Shown: positions 8,057 through 15,544 of the stretch, one piece after another
Numbering within the stretch: position 1 is the stretch's first letter
How the letters are laid out: each line of letters opens with the position of its first letter
Assembly (NCBI GenBank): GCA_029777735.1
Contig: JAKORR010000939.1
Location: forward strand, 1-20,805
From: Armatimonadota bacterium
GTDB lineage: Bacteria; Armatimonadota; Zipacnadia; Zipacnadales; FEN-943
Length of the DNA stretch: 20,805 nucleotides
Direction: 5' to 3'
Notes under the pieces: model-generated
What the model saw: the letters and a program-made list of their open reading frames with translations, nothing else
The model's database searches: none
Told to the model about the DNA's origin: nothing
Made by a program: the position numbers and the translations under genes

Positions 8057-10765
8057 ATGAACTTGCGCCTGTGCCGAGGCTGGGAGTGGTTGGCGAGCTT
8101 GGTGGCACTCCTTGTGATGGTCGGGGCCGCTTGCGCCCAGACTGTCGAGGTGCGTAACGCGGACTTCGAGCAGGCTGACGCCACCGGCACGGCGCCGGAA
8201 GGCTGGAGCTACATCGCGCCGCGCCAGGGCGAGGGCTTCCTGACCCTCGCCGAAGGGCGCCAGGGCGGCCATTCCGCACAGGTCACCTGCACGCGCCTGG
8301 ACGAGCCCTGGGGACCGGGCTTCGGCCAAACCGGCGTGGTTTCCGTCAAGGGAGACCAGTGGTACGAGGTTCGCTTCTGGGCCAAAGGTAGGGGCTTGGT
8401 CAAGGGCGCCTTCGTGGCCCTGCGCGACACCAGCAACTGGGAGAACCGCCTGTGGAAACAGTTCTACGTCACACCCTTCTGGGAGGAGTACCGCCTGCGT
8501 TTCTTCTCGCGCAAGGAGCTGCCCGCGGCCCTCTCGCGGTTCCAGTTCAGCTTTGACAGCACCGGGGACCTGTGGGTGGACGACATCACTATCGTGGAGA
8601 CTGAACCTGAAAAGCCCGTCAATCTCGACGTGGCCGGCCGCAAGAATCTCCTCCCCAACAGCAGCTTCGAGCTGGGCGCCTTTGGCTGGGCTACCTACGG
8701 CGCGGACGAACTGTTCGGCGAGGTTGATACTTCCACCGCGGCGGAGGGCGTCGGAAGCTTCCGCATCCTCCTTGAGCCCGGCAAGCTACCCGTCTACTAC
8801 AACGACTTCACCTCCCGGCTTCGCTCTCGGGCGAGCCATGACACACTGCGGCAGTTGCCTATCTGCCCGATAGGCTACTGCCCCGTGCAGAGCGGGCGCC
8901 CGGTGACCTTCTCCTTCTCGGCCAAGGGATCGCGCGAGGGTTTGCCCATCGTAGCGCATCTTATCGAGGGCAGTGGCAAAACAACCTCTCGAACCTTCAC
9001 GGTGGGCACTCAGTGGCAGCGGTTCTCCTTCGCCGCCACGCCGCAGGAAGGCATGGTCTTCCCTGTAGTCGGGATCAATGCGGAGCCTGACCTCGCACTC
9101 CCAGCTGGCCTCTGGCTCGACGCGCTGCAACTTGAAGTAGGGGAGACTGCCACGCCTTACGAGGCGACCTTCCCCGTCGAGGTGGTGCTTGACACGGGAC
9201 GCGAAGGCAACGTCTATACGCTCGGCGAGAAGGTGACGCCCAGGCTGACGGCGCTGAACGCGTCGCCCGACGCGCAGTCGGCCGAGGTTGTCGTCGAGGT
9301 CGAAGACTTCTTCGGGCGACGGGCCGAGCGGGCGCGTCGGTCTCTGAGCCTGCAGGCGGGCGGCAACTGGAGTGGCGATCTCGACCTGGGGGTGACACAG
9401 CCCGGCTTCTACCGCCTGCACCTCACTGTCTCCGGCGAAGGCTGGAGCACGTCGCGCCCAATCCGGACGGCCGTCATATACCCCTTCGATCGCCAGTACC
9501 CCGGCGCCGATGGTTTCCTGGGCATCAACCACGCCTTCGTGTCGGACCTGTACATGCGCCGAGCCAAGGCGATGGGTCTGACGTGGGTGCGGAGTTGGTT
9601 CTGCAAGTGGCAGGACGTGGAGCCCCGGCAGGGGGCCTTCGACTTCGACGAGGCCGACCTGCAATTCGAGCGTCTGCGCCGAATGGGTCTGCATGTCCAG
9701 CTTTGCCTGTCGGATCCCTCGTCCGAGTGGGCGTCCACAGCGCCACCCACGGTTACAGGCCTGACCAACGAGTCCCAGTCGCGCCGTGTCTGGTGGCTGC
9801 CCCGAAGCTTCGACGACTATGAGACCTACGTGCGTGAGGTAGCCGGACATTTCGACGGCAGAGTCAGACACTACGAAGTCTTCAACGAGCCTGGCGACCG
9901 CAAAGGCGGCGACGAGGGCAATCTGGATATGGCCAGCAACTACACGACCTTCCTTACGCGGGCGCGGAAGGCCGTGCGATCAGTCTCTGCCGACAATCTG
10001 CTAATGGGCGCCGGGCTCCACTACCTCAAGGGTATCGAGGACCTGGGGCCTGTAGTGCGGAACATCGACATTCTCAGCGAGCATCGCTACCCAGGGCTGA
10101 GGACGACAGCCCTCATGATGCAGGACCTGGCCGAGACTCACGAGAGACTCAAGGCCGCCGGTGGCGATCGACCAATCTGGATAACCGAGTACGGCCTCTA
10201 CGCGGACGACGATCCGGATCCGACGACCGCCGAATCGCGCTTTACCATCCACTGGGGCACGGACAGCGAGCGCCTTGCGGCCATCTACGCCGCCAAGCAC
10301 CACATCGTTGCCCTCGCCGGCGGCGTCGAGAAGGTGTTCTATCACATCGGCAACTGGCTCTTCCAGGTGAACCGCGAGCACGGCTGCTGCTTCCACCCCT
10401 TCTTCGAGTGGGGCGGGGTGCCGCGCAAGACCTATGTGGCCCTTAACGCCCTGGCGTGGGTGCTGCCGCCCGGTACGCAGCCTGCAAGGAGTTACACGGG
10501 AGCGAACGACTTCTTCGCCTTTGAGTTCCGCCATGGTGACACGGTTATCGTGGCCCTCTGGTCGGAGGGCGGCTTGCGCTTGCATCCCCCGGCGGCGCTC
10601 TTGGCGGATCTAAACAGCAGTGGCGCGCAGTTCACAGACGTCTCCGGGGCGCGGCTGGCAGCCCTGCCTGAGGTAGTGACGGACGCACCAATATATGTCA
10701 CAGCGACTAGCGCCGCACGGGCGGAAGCGGTGCGCCGCTTCCTGGAGGCCCTGACCGTGCAATAG
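8057..10765 (+). CDS. Secreted clan GH-A-type glycoside hydrolase with two jelly-roll modules
   Basis: The 902-residue protein has a signal peptide ending near ACAQ (residue ~28). Residues ~30-185 and ~195-370 are two CBM4/9-like jelly rolls (each with NxxFE and a VDD/LDAL-type strand). A beta-sandwich covers ~375-475. A TIM barrel begins at FLGINHAFV (~487). It contains YEVFNEPGD, giving Glu611 as likely acid/base, and PIWITEYG, giving Glu711 as likely nucleophile, exactly 100 residues apart and in the expected order for a retaining clan A enzyme such as GH39 or GH5. I cannot assign the family or substrate. The start is supported by a GAGAGGTGAGG ribosome binding site just upstream. A GC stem at 8023-8040 precedes it. 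It lies 50 bp after the previous gene, so co-transcription is likely. This is the best-supported active glycosidase in the window. Confidence 0.8.
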   Translation: MNLRLCRGWEWLASLVALLVMVGAACAQTVEVRNADFEQADATGTAPEGWSYIAPRQGEGFLTLAEGRQGGHSAQVTCTRLDEPWGPGFGQTGVVSVKGDQWYEVRFWAKGRGLVKGAFVALRDTSNWENRLWKQFYVTPFWEEYRLRFFSRKELPAALSRFQFSFDSTGDLWVDDITIVETEPEKPVNLDVAGRKNLLPNSSFELGAFGWATYGADELFGEVDTSTAAEGVGSFRILLEPGKLPVYYNDFTSRLRSRASHDTLRQLPICPIGYCPVQSGRPVTFSFSAKGSREGLPIVAHLIEGSGKTTSRTFTVGTQWQRFSFAATPQEGMVFPVVGINAEPDLALPAGLWLDALQLEVGETATPYEATFPVEVVLDTGREGNVYTLGEKVTPRLTALNASPDAQSAEVVVEVEDFFGRRAERARRSLSLQAGGNWSGDLDLGVTQPGFYRLHLTVSGEGWSTSRPIRTAVIYPFDRQYPGADGFLGINHAFVSDLYMRRAKAMGLTWVRSWFCKWQDVEPRQGAFDFDEADLQFERLRRMGLHVQLCLSDPSSEWASTAPPTVTGLTNESQSRRVWWLPRSFDDYETYVREVAGHFDGRVRHYEVFNEPGDRKGGDEGNLDMASNYTTFLTRARKAVRSVSADNLLMGAGLHYLKGIEDLGPVVRNIDILSEHRYPGLRTTALMMQDLAETHERLKAAGGDRPIWITEYGLYADDDPDPTTAESRFTIHWGTDSERLAAIYAAKHHIVALAGGVEKVFYHIGNWLFQVNREHGCCFHPFFEWGGVPRKTYVALNALAWVLPPGTQPARSYTGANDFFAFEFRHGDTVIVALWSEGGLRLHPPAALLADLNSSGAQFTDVSGARLAALPEVVTDAPIYVTATSAARAEAVRRFLEALTVQ

Positions 10766-10800
10766 CCTCCTGTTGTCGACGGGCCAAGTGAGGTGTCCTG

Positions 10801-11268
10801 ATGGCCCTTGCGAAATGCTCTGAGTGTGGCGAGACAGTAAGCGATAAGGCCCTTCTGTGTCCTCACTGCGGGGCGCCGACAGGACGGGGCGGCCTGGTCG
10901 GCTACGTCTACGCGAGCGGATGCGAGTATCGTTCTCCTCAGACTGTCCTGGGCATGCCTCTGCTGCACATCGCCACGGGTATCGACCCTGAGACGGGCCT
11001 GAAGAGGGTCGCGCGCGGCTTTATCGCCATCGGGGACGTAGCCATCGGCGTCATAGCCCTTGGCGGCATGGCCTTCGGGGGGCTTGCCTTCGGTGGCCTG
11101 GCCCTGGGTTTGGTGGCGCTTGGCGGCGTGGCGCTCGGCGTGCTACTGGCCCTTGGCGGCGCGGCCCTTGGCTCCGTCGCCCTCGGCGGCGTGGCGCTCG
11201 GCTATTACGCCTTCGGCGGCCTTGCCCTCGGTCTCCGCGCCCTTGGGGGGGAATGTCCAGGACACTGA
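10801..11268 (+). CDS. Zinc-ribbon protein with A-[L/I/F]-G-x-x pentamer repeats, probably frameshifted at the 3' end
   Basis: The 155-residue product starts with a four-Cys zinc ribbon (CSECGE...CPHCGAP, Cys6, 9, 20 and 23). A conserved-looking linker follows (EYRSPQTVLGMPLLHIATG, IDPETGLKRVARG). From residue 71 to 150 come about sixteen tandem five-residue units with Ala at position 1, Leu/Ile/Phe at 2 and Gly at 3. Only one unit has six residues (ALGVLL). This is unlike a membrane helix in its strict period and more like a small solenoid or beta-helix, but membrane association cannot be excluded. A GTGAGGTG ribosome binding site supports the ATG. The reading frame stops at TGA 11266-11268 just after a run of seven G. 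Removing one G would add 25 sensible residues (see the next entry). I recognise the architecture as a recurring bacterial family of unknown function. It is 35 bp after the glycosidase gene. Confidence 0.75.
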   Translation: MALAKCSECGETVSDKALLCPHCGAPTGRGGLVGYVYASGCEYRSPQTVLGMPLLHIATGIDPETGLKRVARGFIAIGDVAIGVIALGGMAFGGLAFGGLALGLVALGGVALGVLLALGGAALGSVALGGVALGYYAFGGLALGLRALGGECPGH

Positions 11269-11329
11269 GCTGTTAGAGATCATCAAGCGCCTGGCGCCCT
11301 GGTTGTACGACTCCTTGTCCCAGGGATGA
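11252..11329 (+). other. Out-of-frame C-terminal tail of the pentamer-repeat protein
   Basis: Directly after the G7 run (11245-11251) the frame offset by one base reads NVQDTELLEIIKRLAPWLYD and then SLSQG before a TGA at 11327-11329. This is an amphipathic acidic/basic helix and looks like real protein, unlike the GECPGH tail of the annotated frame. Taken together with the repeat protein it would give 175 residues. It indicates a one-base insertion: a sequencing or assembly error in the homopolymer, a true recent mutation, or slippage on G7. Confidence 0.55.
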
Positions 11330-11395
11330 GAGCAATCGCCCTCACCAGCTGAGCCCGGAAGTTTTGTCGTGCAGCCCGGCAGCCTCGCGGTTCTT

Positions 11396-11400
11396 GGAGG
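11396..11400 (+). promoter_or_regulatory. Ribosome binding site deciding the start at 11411
   Basis: GGAGG is ten bases before the ATG at 11411. The in-frame GTG at 11369 lacks a comparable site, so the ATG is preferred. Confidence 0.6.
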
Positions 11401-11410
11401 TGTGATCCCA

Positions 11411-13342
11411 ATGCCCGCGCGCTACCGCACGGGACGTTTCCCGCAGAAGATCGCACACAAGGCAGCACCCCTCGGTTCTCTACCTGCTGGCGACTTCCAT
11501 GCTGTCGCCGTGGCTCCTGGCGACGCGGTGTGGGCGGTAGCGAGCGAGGGCCTGTTCTCGGGTGGCCTAAGCGGCTTCGAGCGCCAGGCCCTGCCCGACG
11601 GCTTCGACCCGATGCAGATCCGTTCCCTCTGCGTCATGCCCGCTGAGGAGCCGTCACTGGCCCTGTTCGCGGCCGACGGCACGTGCTGGCAGCGCGAGGG
11701 AGAGCGTGAGCCCTGGGTCCGCGTGGCCGTGTCCCGGGCGCCTGACATTGTGCTCGGCGAGACGAACTTGTCCGAGCTGGAGCGCCAGGGCCGTGCCAGG
11801 GTCCTCCTTAATCTACACGACAACGCTTGGCTTGCCGTGGTGGAAGGCAACGTAGTGGCTGTGGGCGCCGGCGGCTTCGTCGAGCCACTGCCCGGCGACC
11901 TGGTCCGGGCGCCGCGGGGTGACCTGACCAAGGCTGTCGAGGCGCCCGACGGTAGCTGGTGGTTCGCCAGCGGACGGGGTGTTTGCCAATTGCACGACGG
12001 CGAGTGGGAGTACTTTGCCGGCCAGCGTTGGCTCAATAGCGACAAGGTACGCGATTTGGCGGTGGACAGCTGTGGGCATGCCTGGGTCGCCACAGCCGAA
12101 GGCCTCTGCTGCCTCGAGTATCGCGACCTTAGCTTGGCCGAGAAGGCTACGTATCTGGAAAACGTGACGCGTCGCCGCCACATCCGCTCAGGTTTCGTTT
12201 GCGAGAATCGTCTGGCCGCGCCTGGCACCGTGGGGGATTACACGCACGAGGCGTCGGACAACGACGGCCTGTGGACAGCGCTATATCTCGCGGCCGAGAG
12301 CTTCCGCTACGCCGCCACTGGGGACGAAGAGGCACGTGCCTTCGCCAAGGAATCCGCGCTGGCCCTGTGTCGACTTGAGTCCGTCACGCCCGTGTCGGGC
12401 CTGATGGCCCGTGCGGTCGTGGCCAAGGGCGAGGACGTGCTCAAGTCCAGCGGCGAATGGCACAACTCGCCCGACGGGCAGTGGGAGTGGAAAGGCGACT
12501 GCTCCTCGGACGAACTTGACGGCGACTACTTCGCCCTTGCCGTTTATTGGGACCTCGCTGCGGACGACGAGGGCCGCCAGGCTGTTTACGGCACGATTGA
12601 GCGCCTTACCGACCACCTCCTCAACAACGGCTACTTCCTCGTCGACGTGGACGGTGAGCCGACAACGTGGGGTTTCTTCGCTCCCGAGTGGCTGAATGTT
12701 ACCCGGGAGGACCAGCGCGGCCTGAACTCGCTCGAAATGCTGGCCTATCTTGCCGCCGCCCGACACATCTGCGGCCATCAACGATACGAGGAGCACTATT
12801 GGCGGCTTGTCGAACAACATCACTATGCCTTGAACATCATAAACCAGAAGATACTGTGGCCCAACGATGTGAACTTCTCGGACGACGAGCTGGCCTTCTG
12901 TGTCTACTACCCGTTGCTCACCTACGAGAAGCACCCTCGTCTGCGCCAGCTCTACCTACTAAGCTTCGAGCGCCAGTGGCAGGCCGTGCGCGCTGAGCGC
13001 TGCCCCCTGTGGAACTTCATGTATGGGGCGCTCACGGGCAAGCTATGCGACATCGAAGAGTCTGTCCGCACGCTCGCCGAGATGCCCCTGGATCTGGTCA
13101 CCTGGCGTATGACAAACTCGGACCGCACGAACGTAGACTTCGACGACCGCTTTGGGCTCTTCGGCGGTGTACAATCGCAGCGCATCGTGCCTTACGATGA
13201 GCGCGGCGAGTTTCGCTGGAACCACAACCCCTTTCGCCTGGACAGTAGGGGCGACGGGCGTAATGAACACGAGGGCTCCCACTACCTGCTGCCCTACTGG
13301 CTCGGCCGCTATCATGGCCTCATCGAAGAGGTCCAGAGGTAG
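11411..13342 (+). CDS. Beta-propeller / alpha-helical-barrel fusion protein
   Basis: The 643-residue protein has no signal peptide or membrane segment. Residues ~30-238 look like blades of a two-component-regulator-type propeller. The diagnostic pieces are WAVASEGLF, GSWWFASGRGVCQLHDGEWEYF-type and AWVATAEGLCCL, each a strand pattern of x-W-x-[AG]-[ST]-xx-G-[LV]. A helical linker (~239-256) leads to a C-terminal helical region. It holds DYTHEASDNDGLWTALYLAAESFRYAATGDEEA-type repeats of paired helices rich in Trp, Asp and His, and resembles an (alpha/alpha)6 barrel such as those of GH88/GH105-like or other lyase/hydrolase families. No histidine kinase or DNA-binding part is present, so this is not a complete hybrid regulator. 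It might be a cytoplasmic glycan-processing enzyme. It could also be exported by a route I cannot see. It ends the + strand cluster. Family and function are not recognised with certainty. Confidence 0.65.
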   Translation: MPARYRTGRFPQKIAHKAAPLGSLPAGDFHAVAVAPGDAVWAVASEGLFSGGLSGFERQALPDGFDPMQIRSLCVMPAEEPSLALFAADGTCWQREGEREPWVRVAVSRAPDIVLGETNLSELERQGRARVLLNLHDNAWLAVVEGNVVAVGAGGFVEPLPGDLVRAPRGDLTKAVEAPDGSWWFASGRGVCQLHDGEWEYFAGQRWLNSDKVRDLAVDSCGHAWVATAEGLCCLEYRDLSLAEKATYLENVTRRRHIRSGFVCENRLAAPGTVGDYTHEASDNDGLWTALYLAAESFRYAATGDEEARAFAKESALALCRLESVTPVSGLMARAVVAKGEDVLKSSGEWHNSPDGQWEWKGDCSSDELDGDYFALAVYWDLAADDEGRQAVYGTIERLTDHLLNNGYFLVDVDGEPTTWGFFAPEWLNVTREDQRGLNSLEMLAYLAAARHICGHQRYEEHYWRLVEQHHYALNIINQKILWPNDVNFSDDELAFCVYYPLLTYEKHPRLRQLYLLSFERQWQAVRAERCPLWNFMYGALTGKLCDIEESVRTLAEMPLDLVTWRMTNSDRTNVDFDDRFGLFGGVQSQRIVPYDERGEFRWNHNPFRLDSRGDGRNEHEGSHYLLPYWLGRYHGLIEEVQR

Positions 13343-13663
13343 CAGAGCGGCTGTACGCCCCATTGTAACCCGCGACGCAAGGGAAGCCGCACCCGGTACA
13401 CTGGAGGAGGCCAACCCTCAGAGAAACTACGTGGCTTCGGTGATTACCGCCTTCCTCAAGGTGGGTTTTGTCACAGGTTGAACCTGGCGCCGCTGCGCAG
13501 CTCGGGCCCAACGCTGCGGGGGTGATTATTGCTGTAGTCCCTGCTTGGCCTTGGAACGCAGATGTCCTCGCCTGCGGTAGGTGGCGTAGTGGTAGTTCCT
13601 CATTTCAGGTCTGGGCTTCCTCCCCCTTGCACGCTGCCATGTCTTTGCGCATTCCTGCTACCC
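13343..13663. other. Convergent intergenic region
   Basis: This 321-bp gap separates the two converging gene blocks. I see no gene in it. It holds a zero-loop inverted repeat CAGGTT-G-AACCTG (13474-13486), a GCTGCGCAGC palindrome (13492-13501) and a weak five-base stem CGCAG/CTGCG (13557-13576). None has a T tract, so no convincing intrinsic terminator can be called for either strand. The + strand open frame across 13368-13481 only continues a shadow frame from the preceding gene. Confidence 0.5.
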
Positions 13664-15493
13664 TCACGTGGTGGGCTGGCCCTTGAACTGACTCATGTAC
13701 AGGTTGTAGTAGAAGCCTCGCTGGGCCATGAGTTCTTCATGAGAGCCCCTCTCTACGATCCTGCCGTTGCGAATCACCAATATCGTATCTGCATCGCGGA
13801 TGGTCCTGAGACGGTGAGCGATCACAAAGCAAGTCCTCTCCTCCATAAGTCGCAGGAGGGCTTGTTGAATGTTGCGCTCGGTCCGTGTGTCCACACTGCT
13901 TGTGGCTTCGTCGAGGATAAGGATGCTCGGGTCGGCGAGAATCGCACGAGCGATCGCCAGTAGCTGTCTTTGTCCCAGGCTCAGGTTGCTGCCGCGTTCG
14001 GCCAGTGGGGTGCGGTATCCCTGCGGCAGGTGTCGGATGAAGTCATCGGCGTTTGCCAACTTCGCGGCCGCAACGACCTCATCATCCGTCGCATCGAGGC
14101 GACCGTACCGGATGTTCTCCAGGACCGACTCGGAGAATAGGTAGGTATCCTGCAACACAATTCCGATTCGTCGCCTCAGGTCGTTCCTGCGCACCTGGCG
14201 AAGGTCGAGCCCATCCACGCGCAGGGTTCCTGCATCCACATCATAGAATCGCAGCAACAAGCTACTGAGGGTCGTCTTCCCGGCGCCGGTCGGGCCCACC
14301 AGGGCGATCGTTTCTCCCGCCTGCGCCTGCAGGCTAACGTCCTGGAGCACTGGCACGCCGGGGGTATAGGCGAAGGTGACGTGGTCGAAGACAACGTCAC
14401 CGTGCACCTTCTCCAACGGTAGGGCATCCGGTGCATCGGCGGCCTCAGATGGCGCATCGAGGAGTTGGAAGACCCGCTCCGCTCCGGCCAAGGCTGCCTG
14501 GAAGGCGTTGATCAACGTTGCAATCTCGTTGAGCGGACGAGCGAATTGCTGGGCGTAGCTGATGAAGGCTGCTATCAGACCAACCGTCACCCAACCCTGC
14601 AGCGCCATCAGTCCGCCCGCTCCTGCCACAAGGGCCGTGCCAGTGTTGTTGACGAAGTTCATCAGCGGCGGCAGAGTCAGCGAGAAAGTCTGGGCCCTAA
14701 CCGCTGCGTCCCGCAGCTTCTGGTTGACTACTTCAAATTCTCTCACCGCCACTGCCTCGCGGCAATAGGCTTTGATGACGCGTGCCCCTACAATGCTCTC
14801 CTCGATGATACCGTTAAGTTCCCCGAGAGCTGCCTGCTGTTCGCGATAGCCCTGGCGCGTACGCGTGGCAATCCATCTGGTGAGGCACATCATAATCGGC
14901 ACGGTCAGCAGGGTGACCATCGCCAGGCGCCAACTCAGCACAAACATCGTCACTGTGACACCGGATACCATGAGCACCCCCGAGCCCAACCGCAGCACGC
15001 TCTCGCTCAGCGTTGTGCTGATGTTGTCCACGTCGTTCGTGAAGCGGCTCATGAGCTCGCCATGACTGTGCTGGTCTATGAACCGCAGCTCAAGTGTCTG
15101 GAACTTAGCGAACAGCGCGTCCCGTATATCGCGCACGGTGGTCTGGGCTACAGCCGCCATCACGTAAGCCTGCAGCCAGGTCGTCAGGGCCGCCGCAGTG
15201 GACACAGACAGCATGAACAAAACGACCCGCGTCAGACCCACCAGGTCTTTCTTCATGATGTAGGCATCGATCGTCAGACCTGTCAGGTATGGTACCAGCA
15301 AGTTGAACCCTGTAGTCAGCGCTATAAGCAGGCCGACCACGAACAGGTGTATCCACTGCCGCCGTAGGAAACTCCACAAGCGACGCAAGGTGCCTAAGGC
15401 GTCCTTGGGCCGCTCTGTGGAGACGGGCACCCTCGCTCTGTGTCGCCCCGAACCTGGCCCGATTGGTGGTACTGTCGCGGGTGGCCTTGTCAT
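13664..15493 (-). CDS. ABC exporter half-transporter, catalytically competent subunit
   Basis: The 609-residue protein has six hydrophobic segments in the first ~340 residues (type I exporter membrane domain) and an ABC ATPase domain to the end. Visible motifs are Walker A GPTGAGKTT (from Gly400), Q-loop Gln448, signature LSLGQ (504-508) with Leu in place of the first Gly of LSGGQ, Walker B SILILDEATS with catalytic Glu529, and switch His560. In heterodimeric exporters of the TM287/288, BmrCD and LmrCD type the partner with the intact Glu usually carries such a changed signature. Its partner is the adjacent upstream gene, which is the degenerate subunit; the gap is about 50 bp. Typical cargoes are lipids, drugs or peptides; nothing here fixes the substrate. 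A start further downstream (GTG near residue 22 or 24) is possible because the ribosome binding site at the ATG is weak. Confidence 0.85.
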   Translation of the reverse strand: MTRPPATVPPIGPGSGRHRARVPVSTERPKDALGTLRRLWSFLRRQWIHLFVVGLLIALTTGFNLLVPYLTGLTIDAYIMKKDLVGLTRVVLFMLSVSTAAALTTWLQAYVMAAVAQTTVRDIRDALFAKFQTLELRFIDQHSHGELMSRFTNDVDNISTTLSESVLRLGSGVLMVSGVTVTMFVLSWRLAMVTLLTVPIMMCLTRWIATRTRQGYREQQAALGELNGIIEESIVGARVIKAYCREAVAVREFEVVNQKLRDAAVRAQTFSLTLPPLMNFVNNTGTALVAGAGGLMALQGWVTVGLIAAFISYAQQFARPLNEIATLINAFQAALAGAERVFQLLDAPSEAADAPDALPLEKVHGDVVFDHVTFAYTPGVPVLQDVSLQAQAGETIALVGPTGAGKTTLSSLLLRFYDVDAGTLRVDGLDLRQVRRNDLRRRIGIVLQDTYLFSESVLENIRYGRLDATDDEVVAAAKLANADDFIRHLPQGYRTPLAERGSNLSLGQRQLLAIARAILADPSILILDEATSSVDTRTERNIQQALLRLMEERTCFVIAHRLRTIRDADTILVIRNGRIVERGSHEELMAQRGFYYNLYMSQFKGQPTT

Positions 15494-15544
15494 TGGCTGA
15501 TGTCGGAAGCCTGCCGTTTACCGTACGGCTCAAGGCTTTCCTGT

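Noticed and set aside
8786..9871. Minus-strand open frame of 361 codons inside the two-jelly-roll glycosidase gene
   Set aside because: It is antisense to a gene with visible catalytic motifs and has no recognisable domain or ribosome binding site.
11369..11410. GTG start for the propeller protein
   Set aside because: The ATG at 11411 has GGAGG at a suitable distance and the GTG has none.
13152..13481. Small + strand open frame running into the convergent gap
   Set aside because: Most of it is a shadow of the propeller gene and it has no start or ribosome binding site of its own in the gap.
13474..13501. Inverted repeats as a terminator for the convergent genes
   Set aside because: They are short, one lacks a loop, and no T tract follows on either strand.
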